From DASZBX01 sp035943635 (GTDB lineage: Bacteria; Actinomycetota; Actinomycetes; Streptomycetales; Catenulisporaceae): a stretch of 26,384 nt of DNA. Shown one piece after another: positions 1 through 6,729 of this stretch. The notes under the pieces were generated by a model, which ran no database searches, was not told where the DNA came from, and was given only the letters and a program-made list of their open reading frames with translations. The first letter of the stretch is position 1. Each line of letters begins with the position of its first letter. The stretch covers positions 1-26,384 of the forward strand of contig DASZBX010000098.1 in assembly GCA_035943635.1 (NCBI GenBank), written 5' to 3'. Both the position numbers and the translations under genes were made by a program.

Positions 1-26
1 CCCCCCCCCCCCCCCCCCCCCCCCCC
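1..26. repeat. Poly-C run at window start
   Basis: Twenty-six consecutive C residues open the window and stop abruptly at ordinary mixed sequence. Nothing similar occurs elsewhere. It most likely reflects a contig end or library artefact rather than biology. Confidence 0.9.
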
Positions 27-95
27 GCAGTTTTTGAATGGGGATGGCAGTATCGCTCGTGGCGGGCATAGGTTGTAACCAATATAGCTTTCGCA

Positions 96-132
96 TTGCC
101 GCTTGCGTATTAGGGGGATATATAAACCCTAA
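96..132 (+). promoter_or_regulatory. Predicted sigma70-type promoter with overlapping inverted repeat
   Basis: TTGCCG (96-101), a 17-nt spacer and TATATA (119-124) form a good promoter pair. The predicted start is near 131, just upstream of a GAGGAA ribosome site (about 134-139). A short inverted repeat, TTAGGG (110-115) and CCCTAA (127-132), brackets the -10 box and could be an operator. This is inference from consensus matching only. Confidence 0.4.
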
Positions 133-146
133 ACGAGGAACGGCAT

Positions 147-410
147 ATGGAAGCATCCACTCGTAGCCAAAAGAACAAAGAAATATCGCTCAGCCTAAAG
201 CCGAACGAATTAAAAACTATTCCGCTCGGTATCTACGAGCAAGAATCGGACATCCCCGAATTTGCGTATGAAACACTGCCTGATGTAGGTGATGGAGTAG
301 CTGTTTACCCATCAAACGTAAAGATGGTAGACGGCATACATCTCATCTACCAATTCCAAAGCTACGCGCATCAGACGGTTATGGTGTTCTTGAAGCAAGC
401 TGACGTGTGA
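147..410 (+). CDS. Hypothetical protein, 87 aa
   Basis: I do not recognise this protein. The ATG at 147 is chosen because GAGGAA lies about 8 nt upstream and a promoter-like pair precedes it. The product is soluble-looking, with a lysine-rich N-terminus and no membrane segment or signal peptide. The middle is acidic, and the C-terminal half alternates aromatic and hydrophobic residues (HLIYQF, VMVFLKQ), suggesting a small beta-rich fold. It ends 24 bp before the convergent DUF397 gene. Its place next to a WhiJ-like cassette suggests element cargo, but no function can be assigned. Confidence 0.65.
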   Translation: MEASTRSQKNKEISLSLKPNELKTIPLGIYEQESDIPEFAYETLPDVGDGVAVYPSNVKMVDGIHLIYQFQSYAHQTVMVFLKQADV

Positions 411-434
411 GTACGGCTGAATCAGTAGGCCAGC

Positions 435-644
435 TCAGCTGTCAAACTCCCCATCCTTGACGCCACCGATGAACGCATCCCACTCGGCGGCAGTAAATAC
501 GAGCTTCGGGCCGTCAGGGTTCTTCGAGTCCCGCACTGCCCGCGCACCATTGGCCAGCTCGGCAACCTCTACGCAGTTGCCACCTTGGTTGCCACTACGC
601 TTCGACTTCCGCCATGAAGCACTAGAAAGATCAAGCTCGTTCAT
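435..644 (-). CDS. DUF397 domain protein, 69 aa
   Basis: This small soluble protein has the hallmark DUF397 features: an N-terminal SSASWRKSKRSG stretch, then GGNCVEVAEL, then AVRDSKNPDGPKLVF, and an AEWDAFIGGV end. The family is confined to morphologically complex actinobacteria, where members sit beside WhiJ-type XRE regulators and are thought to modulate them in developmental control. Length is typical for the family. ATG 644 is preceded by GGAGG at good spacing. The start overlaps the stop of the upstream regulator gene in an ATGA arrangement, indicating translational coupling. A longer in-frame upstream extension exists but lacks a ribosome site and would overlap the regulator gene extensively. 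Confidence 0.9.
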   Translation of the reverse strand: MNELDLSSASWRKSKRSGNQGGNCVEVAELANGARAVRDSKNPDGPKLVFTAAEWDAFIGGVKDGEFDS

Positions 645-1450
645 AGTTCCTCCATCGCTGCACAGATCATGTCTACCGACGCAGCCGGAGACAGAGCGGC
701 GGCGCGGACTAGATCGTATCGGAGTTGGCACTGATCGACCTGTTCTGGCTGGTTGATCAACTGGCCGTTGCCTGGCCCTTCGAGGTAGACCACGTCCGGC
801 CCTTCGGCAAAGCTCAGAATCGTCATGGCTCCGTCCATGCAAGCATGTTCGCCAGTACCAAACGGCAAGACTTGCAACACAATACGCTGTGCGCCTGCCA
901 GCTCTGCAAGTCGTTTTAGCTGTGCCCGCATCGTGGCAGTGCCACCAACCGGCCGACGCAGCAATGCCTCATCGAGGATGGCCCACAACAGCGGTGGGGC
1001 GGCTTGTTCGAGAACATGTTGCCGTTCGAGCCTAGCAATGACCTTCTCCTCAACGTCACCCGGCCGGCCAGCGCTCAATACGGCACGGGCGTAGTCCGCC
1101 GTCTGAAGCAGACCAGGCACGGCTTGCACTTCAAACGTGGCAATGCTGGTAGCCGTCGCCTCCAGCTCTACGTAGCCGCGGAACCAACTCGGAAAGTTGC
1201 CACGGTTCACCAGAGGCCAGAGACGGCCCAAGGCTCCATCAGTGTTGAGTGCATCGTCGCAGCGTTCGGCGAAGTCGCGTGACGGCGTTCGCTTGGCGGT
1301 TTCAACCAATCCGACCAGCGCACCCGTGTAGTTGATAATTTCACCGAGTCGGCCTTGACTGAGGTCAGCGGCCGTTCGGTAGCGTCGCAGCTCACTGCCA
1401 AAGTAGGCGGCAACTGACGAGCTGGGGTCAAGTTCTCGGGGTAGCACCAT
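641..1450 (-). CDS. XRE-family regulator with DUF5753 domain (WhiJ-like)
   Basis: The 269-aa product has an N-terminal helix-turn-helix (about residues 16-70, FGSELRRYRTAADLSQGRLGE...). A DUF5753-type region follows, marked by the FEVQAVPGLLQTADYARAVL and ARLERQHVL segments and a later RIVLQVLPFGTGEHA segment. This architecture is typical of WhiJ-like regulators of Streptomyces and relatives, which pair with DUF397 proteins, as here. The stop overlaps the DUF397 start (ATGA), so the two are co-translated. ATG 1450 is chosen because it begins the conserved part; the ribosome site is weak. The frame stays open further upstream, but that stretch looks like chance coding. Target DNA is unknown; family members usually bind their own promoter region, here shared with the divergent ATPase gene. 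Confidence 0.88.
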   Translation of the reverse strand: MVLPRELDPSSSVAAYFGSELRRYRTAADLSQGRLGEIINYTGALVGLVETAKRTPSRDFAERCDDALNTDGALGRLWPLVNRGNFPSWFRGYVELEATATSIATFEVQAVPGLLQTADYARAVLSAGRPGDVEEKVIARLERQHVLEQAAPPLLWAILDEALLRRPVGGTATMRAQLKRLAELAGAQRIVLQVLPFGTGEHACMDGAMTILSFAEGPDVVYLEGPGNGQLINQPEQVDQCQLRYDLVRAAALSPAASVDMICAAMEEL

Positions 1451-1577
1451 AGTTAGGCTTTGCACCTGCCTATGCAACAGAGGTTGCTGTTGGGTTTTGC
1501 GGTATCGCTCAGTGTAGTGCTCAAGGGGCACGCTGGAGTCAGAGCCTCCATAAAACCCCAGGTTGTGGTGATACCCC

Positions 1578-2216
1578 ATGTCCAACCAGTTGTCACGTCC
1601 GAGAGCAACACCGGCGAAGACTGCTCCATACAGCCGTACCCAACGCCTCGCAGCCCTTCCGACTGCCCCAAAGATGGCACGAGCTTTCGTCACGCTGGCA
1701 GTTCGCGAATGGGGGCTACCTGAACCCTGCGCTGAGACTGCCGAACTGGTGACGTCAGAGCTGGTTACAAATGCGGTCAAGCAGACGGGACGAGCTGACG
1801 GGCCACCAACTCCGGGGCCTACCGAACAAGTGGCAGTGATCAGTGTGTGGGTGCATGTCGTAGGCGTCGTACTTCGAATCGAGGTATGGGACAACGACAC
1901 AACACCACCGCAGAAAAGAGAGCAACGTCCTGATGCTGAGAACGGTCGGGGCTTGTTTCTGGTCGAAGCATTGAGCAAGCGGTGGGGTGCTTACACGCCG
2001 AATGTGGGCGGCAAGGTGGTGTGGGCGGAGGTGGGCTTTGAGCAAACGCCGAATCACAACGTGACGCTTTCCGTAGAAACTGCACCTCTTATGAAGCGCG
2101 ATCGGCAGCCGACTAGCAACGCACCGAATCAAGGCGCAAGAGCTGACGTTGCGCTACTTGAGCGGGTGTTGTTGGGGCTGAGGAGGCTACCGCCAAAAGT
2201 CTGGGCAGCAGATTAG
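1578..2216 (+). CDS. ATP-binding protein of the RsbW/anti-sigma HATPase family
   Basis: The 212-aa protein carries a GHKL/HATPase_c_2-type fold. An N-box-like TSELVTNAVKQ lies near residues 67-77, followed by a VWDNDTTPP G1-type motif and an ENGRGLFLVEALSKRWG G2-type motif. Family members are single-domain anti-sigma or switch kinases. In actinobacteria many are orphan proteins placed next to XRE/DUF5753 and DUF397 genes, as here. ATG 1578 is chosen because the TQRLAALPTAPKMARAF segment, just after the first residues, matches the usual family N-terminus; ATG 1674 would delete it. The gene diverges from the regulator across a 127-bp gap, which probably holds both promoters. About 60 C-terminal residues beyond the ATPase domain look unstructured and may be family-variable. 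Confidence 0.85.
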   Translation: MSNQLSRPRATPAKTAPYSRTQRLAALPTAPKMARAFVTLAVREWGLPEPCAETAELVTSELVTNAVKQTGRADGPPTPGPTEQVAVISVWVHVVGVVLRIEVWDNDTTPPQKREQRPDAENGRGLFLVEALSKRWGAYTPNVGGKVVWAEVGFEQTPNHNVTLSVETAPLMKRDRQPTSNAPNQGARADVALLERVLLGLRRLPPKVWAAD

Positions 2217-2423
2217 CTAGCCGACTTTGCTGATGCATATGCCGTCGCATATCCGAATCTAGTCGCTCAGAATAACGCCCACACAAGTGGCATAGAAGCT
2301 AGGTACGAGGGAAGGAGTTGTACCCCGAGGCCAATTTCGGGGAAAGTCAACCTACGTGGAGTCATATTAGATACATAAACTCAACTGGGTTATGAGCATG
2401 GGAGCTGTACCCGGCCAGCCCTT
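2217..2423. other. Intergenic stretch with one short hairpin
   Basis: About 200 bp between the ATPase gene and the deacylase promoter. The only structure I see is CCCCGA (2323-2328) pairing with TCGGGG (2337-2342), an 8-nt-loop hairpin without a T tail. It is not a convincing terminator or riboswitch. Confidence 0.35.
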
Positions 2424-2459
2424 TTGACGGCACCACGAGAATTCGTTACTATTCAAGGT
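2424..2459 (+). promoter_or_regulatory. Promoter for a probable leaderless mRNA
   Basis: TTGACG (2424-2429), an exact 17-nt spacer and TACTAT (2447-2452) form a strong sigma70-type promoter. The expected start, 7-8 nt after the -10 box, falls on the A of ATG 2460. No convincing Shine-Dalgarno sequence precedes that ATG. Leaderless transcripts are common in actinobacteria, and this arrangement fits one well. Confidence 0.6.
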
Positions 2460-2915
2460 ATGAAAAGTGTAGATTCACTCAACGCCAATGGCATTCATTT
2501 CGAATTAATTACACTTAAAGAAGCCGTGCACACAGCACAAGACGTCGCAGTAGCTTGTGACTGCTCAGTGGCGCAAGTTCTTAAGACTATGCTGTTTATC
2601 GGCAAGCAAGTTCCTGTTATTGCCATTGTCGCAGGCGATGCAAGGGTAGATAGTAAAAAGCTAGGGAAGCTGATCGGCAATAGTTCACTCAGAATGGCGA
2701 CGGCTGACGAGGTAAATGCGCTCACTGGCTATGAGGTAGGCAGTGTTTCACCATTCGGCCTGCAAGCCGATATTCAGAAAGTTCTAGACGATGGGGTCTT
2801 TGGGTTAGAAGCCGTGTATGTCGGAAGTGGCGTCAAGGATGTCATTATTCGGCTCGACTCGGCAGCTTTGCAAAAGGCATGGGATGGGGTAGTCGCGCCG
2901 ATTATCAAGTACTAA
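2460..2915 (+). CDS. YbaK/EbsC-type aminoacyl-tRNA deacylase (trans-editing)
   Basis: The 151-aa protein matches the YbaK/EbsC editing fold. The helix TAQDVAVACDCSVAQVLKTMLF includes the conserved lysine (K42). Then come a KKLGKLIG helix, the signature LTGYEVGSVSPFGL loop, and a C-terminal VYVGSGVKDVIIRL strand. Family members hydrolyse mischarged tRNAs, for example Cys-tRNA(Pro), in trans. ATG 2460 is preferred over the in-frame TTG 2424, because the TTG lies inside the -35 box and the promoter would start transcription at the ATG. The gene sits 64 bp upstream of the radical SAM gene on the same strand, so they may be co-expressed. A stand-alone editing enzyme as element cargo is unusual; exact substrate specificity cannot be told from sequence. 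Confidence 0.88.
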   Translation: MKSVDSLNANGIHFELITLKEAVHTAQDVAVACDCSVAQVLKTMLFIGKQVPVIAIVAGDARVDSKKLGKLIGNSSLRMATADEVNALTGYEVGSVSPFGLQADIQKVLDDGVFGLEAVYVGSGVKDVIIRLDSAALQKAWDGVVAPIIKY

Positions 2916-2925
2916 GGCGAAATTT

Positions 2926-2976
2926 GGACTCCCTGGCCCTTTCTTAACTAGCATTGTTATACCAGGGTGGGAGTCC
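2926..2976 (+). promoter_or_regulatory. Inverted repeat that could mask the ribosome site of the radical SAM gene
   Basis: GGACTCCC (2926-2933) is complementary to GGGAGTCC (2969-2976). The overlapping CCCTGG (2931-2936) matches CCAGGG (2962-2967). The likely ribosome site GGGAG (2969-2973) lies in the downstream arm, 6 nt before ATG 2980. If transcription begins upstream, folding would hide it, so this could be a translational switch. It could also be an operator or a weak attenuator. Confidence 0.45.
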
Positions 2977-2979
2977 TCC

Positions 2980-4554
2980 ATGTTGAACGGCATTCGATAC
3001 ATTCTGTTTGTTAATGCCCAAGATACGACCCGGCACGTTTCCAGTGCAAACACTGCGATTTACCCGAACCTCGGCCTATTGACGCTTATGACCGCCGTCG
3101 AGCAGCGTCTCCAGTCAGCTGACTTTCGGCTCGGCTACTTCGATGGCACCGTTCACGGGAATCTGGCGCTTGAGCAATTCATCGATGAGAATGCCGGCTC
3201 TATTGCTGCTGTGTGCTTCAGCGCTCTAACAGCAAATTACGGCGCGTCGTTGGCTCTGGCTGAGCGAGCAAAACGTCTCAACCCGACAGTCATAACCATC
3301 TTCGGCAACGACCATTTCTCGGCGCTCTACAAGCAAGTGATGCGCAACCGCGCTTGCGTAGACTACGGGTTCTATGGCAATGATGTTGTCGAAGGCTTCG
3401 GGGCATTTGTTACTGACTGCCTTCTTGGTAGCATTGATGATTTGTCAACTTACGCGGGGCTGGTCTATAGGCAGCCTTCGGGGGAGATTACCGCCAACCC
3501 CGAAAATCCTGCCGAGTATGGCGAGCTTTCTGCACCGAACTATGCGCTCATTGACAGCCTCATGCCTCATCGTAAGCACTATCTTGAGGGTCAGCAGAAA
3601 ACGTACTTCTTCATGCGATCGCGAGAACTCCGCAGTCAAGTTGTGGACATTGGGCGCGGGTGTATTAAGTTTGCTGGACCACGACTTGAAGGCATACCTC
3701 TCAATGCTTGCGACTTCTGTGGAATTATTCCTGGAGTCAAAGAGATATCTTCTCCTGACGCCGCGAAAGCCTGGGCGATACTCCACAATGCGTATGAGCA
3801 CGGCTACAATTACTTTTACGTTATTGCCGATGAGCTGCCGTTGACGCTTTGGCCGATGCTACGTGACATGGCGGCCGATATTCCGAGCTGGTTTAGCTCC
3901 CTGTCTTCAGATGAGCGCCCAAAGATGTTCGGATACGCCAGGGCCGAGGCTTTTGCCATAGCACCTGACCGGATCAAGGTGCTGATTGAAGACTTGGGAT
4001 TTGACCACTTCTTTATCGGCTTCGATGGGCTGACCGAAATATCTTTGCTCGTTATGAACAAGCAGCCGGTGGGAGGCCGAGGCCGAGCAGAAAACCCGAT
4101 GGAACATAACTTGCGTGCATTTGACGACATGGTTACACGAGGCGGCATGATTACAGCCGGCCTTGTGCTCACCCACCTTGGCATCACGCCTGCGCTCTTG
4201 GAAGAAAACTACAATGCTCTGGCGCGTATCGTAAACAGTCATCCCAAGACATTTGCTGCGTTGGACTTTGGCCCTCTCTGCCCGATACCTGGGTCACAGT
4301 CATTCAGATATCTCACGCACCCAGAGTACGCCGAGGCACGCGCAGAAAAGTTCGGTCTGCGCGTGAATCGCGACTATCTCGAATCACGAAAGGAGTATTA
4401 TCGGGAGGCCGACGATTTCGACATGAACGAGCTGATTGAGGATTTCACTATTGGATGTTGCCCTGACATTACTCCTAAGCAAGTTGATGATCACATTGCA
4501 CGAATCACCGAGCTTGCCGACCGGTACGAGATAGTCGTCGGGGGTGGGGTGTAA
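2980..4554 (+). CDS. B12-binding-type radical SAM protein with unusual CX15CX2C motif
   Basis: The 524-aa protein begins like class B (cobalamin-binding) radical SAM enzymes: an ILFVNAQDTT strand, then YPNLGLLTLMTAVEQRL, a Rossmann-like region to about residue 160, and a GNDHFSAL loop where relatives often have GGPH. The SAM half starts near DIGRGC. Cluster cysteines appear to be C228, C244 and C247 (GRGC...NACDFCG), giving CX15CX2C instead of CX3CX2C. The typical downstream barrel pattern follows (FGYARAEAF, FIGFDGLTE). The C-terminal region contains a GCCPD motif. No membrane segment is seen. The reaction is unknown; family members methylate or rearrange tetrapyrroles, peptides and antibiotics. 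The neighbouring tRNA-editing deacylase may be a clue or coincidence. A perfect-stem terminator follows directly. Confidence 0.82.
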   Translation: MLNGIRYILFVNAQDTTRHVSSANTAIYPNLGLLTLMTAVEQRLQSADFRLGYFDGTVHGNLALEQFIDENAGSIAAVCFSALTANYGASLALAERAKRLNPTVITIFGNDHFSALYKQVMRNRACVDYGFYGNDVVEGFGAFVTDCLLGSIDDLSTYAGLVYRQPSGEITANPENPAEYGELSAPNYALIDSLMPHRKHYLEGQQKTYFFMRSRELRSQVVDIGRGCIKFAGPRLEGIPLNACDFCGIIPGVKEISSPDAAKAWAILHNAYEHGYNYFYVIADELPLTLWPMLRDMAADIPSWFSSLSSDERPKMFGYARAEAFAIAPDRIKVLIEDLGFDHFFIGFDGLTEISLLVMNKQPVGGRGRAENPMEHNLRAFDDMVTRGGMITAGLVLTHLGITPALLEENYNALARIVNSHPKTFAALDFGPLCPIPGSQSFRYLTHPEYAEARAEKFGLRVNRDYLESRKEYYREADDFDMNELIEDFTIGCCPDITPKQVDDHIARITELADRYEIVVGGGV

Positions 4555-4560
4555 CTCTTA

Positions 4561-4591
4561 AAAAGGGCCGAAGCTATGCTCAGGCCCTTTT
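4561..4591. terminator. Bidirectional hairpin terminator between convergent genes
   Basis: AAAAGGGCC (4561-4569) pairs perfectly with GGCCCTTTT (4583-4591) around a 13-nt loop. The A and T tracts flanking the GC core let it serve both the radical SAM gene ending at 4554 and the minus-strand XRE gene ending at 4673. Confidence 0.8.
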
Positions 4592-4672
4592 AGCGCATGA
4601 TCGCACTAGAAACTATAAAAAGTCAGAAACCACTTCATACATCGGCCCCCCGTTTACCTTGCACCTTCTATT

Positions 4673-5587
4673 TTACTCCCATTCCCCATTGAAACCATAC
4701 ATGCGGCCGATCGTCAGCCGTTCGTACACATGGCGGTAAAAGCCCGAATCATCGCGACGGAAGATTTGATCGTCGCGGGGGTCATCTTCTGTTTCTACGG
4801 CAGTTGCCGTATCAAACCACCACACCCGCTTAGGGATAGACGGCGGCGTAAATTGCGTCGTCAGTACATAGCGCGCCGTATCAGTCCTCGGCTGGCTCAT
4901 AATCGGCCAATCCGAACGCACGTGAGTGCGGTAGTCCACGTGGAACGAGAAGCTATACGGCTCAGAGTCGCTCGGCGACAGTTCTCGGTCGAGCTGGAAA
5001 TAACCGAGATGCACGCCCTTGTCGCTCTCGTCAAAATGGCCAATCGTACATCCTGGGCCACCCTCCAAACTGACCACACCACGGCGGTAATCGCCATGAC
5101 ACCCCATGCCAAAGTAGTAACGGTCGAGGCCGTAAGCCTTTGCACGAATACTGAGCAACAACCGTAGTTCGGTCGGAATACCGTGCCTGTCGTATGAGAT
5201 GAATGACTCAATTGATGCAATGCTATAGAGCCGGAACGGGTCATGCTCTTCGTACAGATCATGAGCATTAGGGACGTATAGAACTTCTCCCCGTTCCGAT
5301 GCTCGCCGCTCACGCCGCCGATGCTCACTAGTAGCAAGCACCTCACGAAGCATGAGTTCTAGATAGGCGTAGTTGCCACCGCACGCACTGGCGTAGTGCT
5401 CTAGCAGTGCAGTAGATGGCACTACAAGGCCGTTCTCAACTTGAGACAGGTGTCCACCGCTGTACTGGTCGCCTGCTAGTTCGCGCTGGCTTAGCCCCCG
5501 CGCCTTGCGCACTTCTCGGAGAGCGACCCCGAGACGTTGGAGGGTTTCACTCTTGGGCGGATGTTTTGAGCCTTCTCGGTTCGCCAT
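4673..5587 (-). CDS. XRE-family transcriptional regulator, 304 aa
   Basis: Residues about 16-70 form a helix-turn-helix (LGVALREVRKARGLSQRELAG...GHLSQVENGLVVPS). A basic linker (EHRRRERRASER) follows. The long C-terminal domain has conserved-looking acidic and aromatic stretches (RLYSIASIESFISYDRHGIPTEL; FHVDYRTHVRSDWPIM; KRVWWFDT), which may be a ligand- or partner-binding domain. I do not recognise this second domain by name; it is not DUF5753. ATG 5587 is supported by a GAAGG ribosome site 8 nt upstream. The gene diverges from a five-gene operon across 161 bp, so it probably controls that operon and itself. Confidence 0.8.
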   Translation of the reverse strand: MANREGSKHPPKSETLQRLGVALREVRKARGLSQRELAGDQYSGGHLSQVENGLVVPSTALLEHYASACGGNYAYLELMLREVLATSEHRRRERRASERGEVLYVPNAHDLYEEHDPFRLYSIASIESFISYDRHGIPTELRLLLSIRAKAYGLDRYYFGMGCHGDYRRGVVSLEGGPGCTIGHFDESDKGVHLGYFQLDRELSPSDSEPYSFSFHVDYRTHVRSDWPIMSQPRTDTARYVLTTQFTPPSIPKRVWWFDTATAVETEDDPRDDQIFRRDDSGFYRHVYERLTIGRMYGFNGEWE

Positions 5588-5606
5588 GTCAGCGACCTTC
5601 CTTCAG

Positions 5607-5640
5607 CCAACACCACTCGATGCTTGCTTCGTAGTGTTGG
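5607..5640. promoter_or_regulatory. Inverted repeat in the divergent regulator/operon region
   Basis: CCAACAC (5607-5613) and GTGTTGG (5634-5640) are perfect 7-bp arms around a 20-nt centre, 20 bp upstream of the minus-strand XRE start. A second short repeat, CTCCA/TGGAG, lies near 5694-5707 on the operon side. Either could be bound by the XRE protein encoded alongside. There is no similarity to the 16-bp operator family at 7461 and 11003, so this would be a separate circuit. Confidence 0.35.
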
Positions 5641-5748
5641 CGCTTGCTGGCTGAACTTTGCTGCTCAACAAGCATAATTGCCCTCTGGCAGGCTCCAACG
5701 CTGGAGGCCGGACACAACGTTTCGGCCCTGGCATAGGAGGTGTTGAAC

Positions 5749-6030
5749 ATGACGGGTGAGTTGGTACCCCGTCGCTCCAGTGGGCAGTTGCAACGCGCAA
5801 TCACCGGAGCGCTCAACGAAGTAGCGGCGCGTCAGATCGTCACCGAGCGCATCATCAAGGCCAAGAGCCAGGTCGGCGAGTACGCCCTGAGTGAAGCGGT
5901 GTACTTGAAGTCGATTCAGCACATTGCTGAACTCAACAACCCGCTTGTTGCTGAGGCAGCGTCAGCGATCATCGGCCTTACGGTGGCTGGCATCATCCGC
6001 ACGACGGGCGAGTTCGGGTCGTCGCTGTGA
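5749..6030 (+). CDS. Hypothetical protein, 93 aa, first gene of a small-gene operon
   Basis: ATG 5749 is chosen because AGGAGG (5735-5740) lies 8 nt upstream; an in-frame GTG at 5740 would overlap that ribosome site. The N-terminal half is charged and helical (LQRAITGALNEVAARQIVTERIIKAK), with a middle SEAVYLKSIQHIAEL helix. The C-terminal third is rich in small hydrophobics (AEAASAIIGLTVAGIIRTTGEF), possibly a weak membrane-associated or packing helix. No known family is recognised. Its TGA overlaps the next ATG (TGATG), so the two are translationally coupled. Position suggests a role in the conjugation or maintenance functions of the element. Confidence 0.75.
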   Translation: MTGELVPRRSSGQLQRAITGALNEVAARQIVTERIIKAKSQVGEYALSEAVYLKSIQHIAELNNPLVAEAASAIIGLTVAGIIRTTGEFGSSL

Positions 6031-6236
6031 TGACCTTGCTTGTCATCGTCGGCCTGGCGGTCGTCGGCTGGCTGGTGTGGGTGTACGTCACTCATACCAG
6101 CCAGGGCAACAAGAACGCGCTCAACTCCGAGCTGTTGCGCATCGAGCAAGCCAAACAAGCAGCGATGGAGGACATCCGTCGTCGTCGGCAGTACGCCGAA
6201 GAGCAGTTGCGGCGGTTGGGTCGGTGGTCGAAGTGA
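6030..6236 (+). CDS. Small membrane protein with coiled-coil tail, 68 aa
   Basis: Residues 2-21 (TLLVIVGLAVVGWLVWVYVT) form one clear membrane helix at the N-terminus. The rest is a charged helix (NSELLRIEQAKQAAMEDIRRRRQYAEEQLRRL) with heptad-like spacing, likely a cytoplasmic coiled coil. ATG 6030 overlaps the stop of the upstream gene, and the gene's own stop overlaps the next GTG. Single-span coiled-coil proteins of this size occur in many transfer operons as accessory factors, but this one has no recognisable family. Confidence 0.75.
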   Translation: MTLLVIVGLAVVGWLVWVYVTHTSQGNKNALNSELLRIEQAKQAAMEDIRRRRQYAEEQLRRLGRWSK

Positions 6237-6451
6237 GTAGCAGGCCACAGCAACCCACCATCGCGGGTAAGTTGCTCGAACTCAAGGTGCTGCTCAATGC
6301 GACACGGTGGGAACTGCTCGACGCTGTCGTGTTGGTAAGCGAGTTATACGACCAGGCCGTAACGCTGGAGCAGACAACCACCGCAACGGCGCATGGAGTG
6401 CTCGACCCTGAGCCGAACCGCGAAGATTACACGCCTGGTGATGCCACTTGA
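6233..6451 (+). CDS. Hypothetical protein, 72 aa
   Basis: The GTG start at 6233 overlaps the upstream TGA (GTGA), the standard coupling in this operon. The frame stays open far upstream, but that part is antisense-like shadow of the two preceding genes. The product is soluble. A helical stretch (GKLLELKVLLNATRWELLDAVVLVSELYDQAVTLEQ) is followed by a polar, proline-containing tail. The WELLDAVVLVSELYDQAV pattern suggests a small helical bundle or Spo0E-like helix pair, but the similarity is too loose to call. Function unknown. Confidence 0.6.
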   Translation: MSSRPQQPTIAGKLLELKVLLNATRWELLDAVVLVSELYDQAVTLEQTTTATAHGVLDPEPNREDYTPGDAT

Positions 6452-6470
6452 GCAATATCGAGGTGAGAGC

Positions 6471-6498
6471 GCCGGGCACTTTTTTCAGGGTGCCCGGC
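6471..6498 (+). repeat. Nine-bp inverted repeat inside the operon
   Basis: GCCGGGCAC (6471-6479) and GTGCCCGGC (6490-6498) are perfect arms around a T-rich 10-nt loop. No T tract follows on the plus strand. It sits between two operon genes and may be an attenuator, an RNA-processing site or a stabilising hairpin. Confidence 0.6.
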
Positions 6499-6546
6499 AG
6501 TGCCCAATGCGTTGAGTGCTCAGAAACGGCGAGAGGAGGAAACGCC

Positions 6547-6729
6547 GTGAAATTTTTGGGGCCGAAAGAAGTAGGTGTGCGTATTCTGTACGCCTTTGCG
6601 TTGCTTTGGGCAGTCTCGTTTATCGCACATCAGATTGTGTTGTGGCTCACCCCTGTTATCCCGCTCGTCATCGTGGTTGCGGTGCTCATGATGATCTGGG
6701 CTGTGGTGTTCGGACGGCGGCGCAAGTGA
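6547..6729 (+). CDS. Small membrane protein, 60 aa
   Basis: GTG 6547 is chosen because a strong GAGAGGAGGA ribosome site ends 6 nt upstream. The in-frame TTG 6448 would put the 9-bp hairpin inside the coding region and has no ribosome site. The protein has two predicted membrane helices: residues about 11-29 (ILYAFALLWAVSFIAHQIV) and about 32-54 (LTPVIPLVIVVAVLMMIWAVVFG). It ends in a basic GRRRK tail, placing both ends probably inside the cell. Its stop overlaps the next GTG. No family is recognised. Small two-helix proteins next to SpdB-like genes are common in actinobacterial transfer clusters. Confidence 0.7.
   Translation: MKFLGPKEVGVRILYAFALLWAVSFIAHQIVLWLTPVIPLVIVVAVLMMIWAVVFGRRRK

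Noticed and set aside
1..26. Poly-C run as a telomere of a linear element
   Set aside because: A pure homopolymer at the very window edge without terminal repeats or palindromes is more like an assembly or library artefact.
1451..1978. N-terminal extension of the XRE/DUF5753 regulator
   Set aside because: It overlaps the convincingly conserved divergent ATPase gene and has no family-like sequence.
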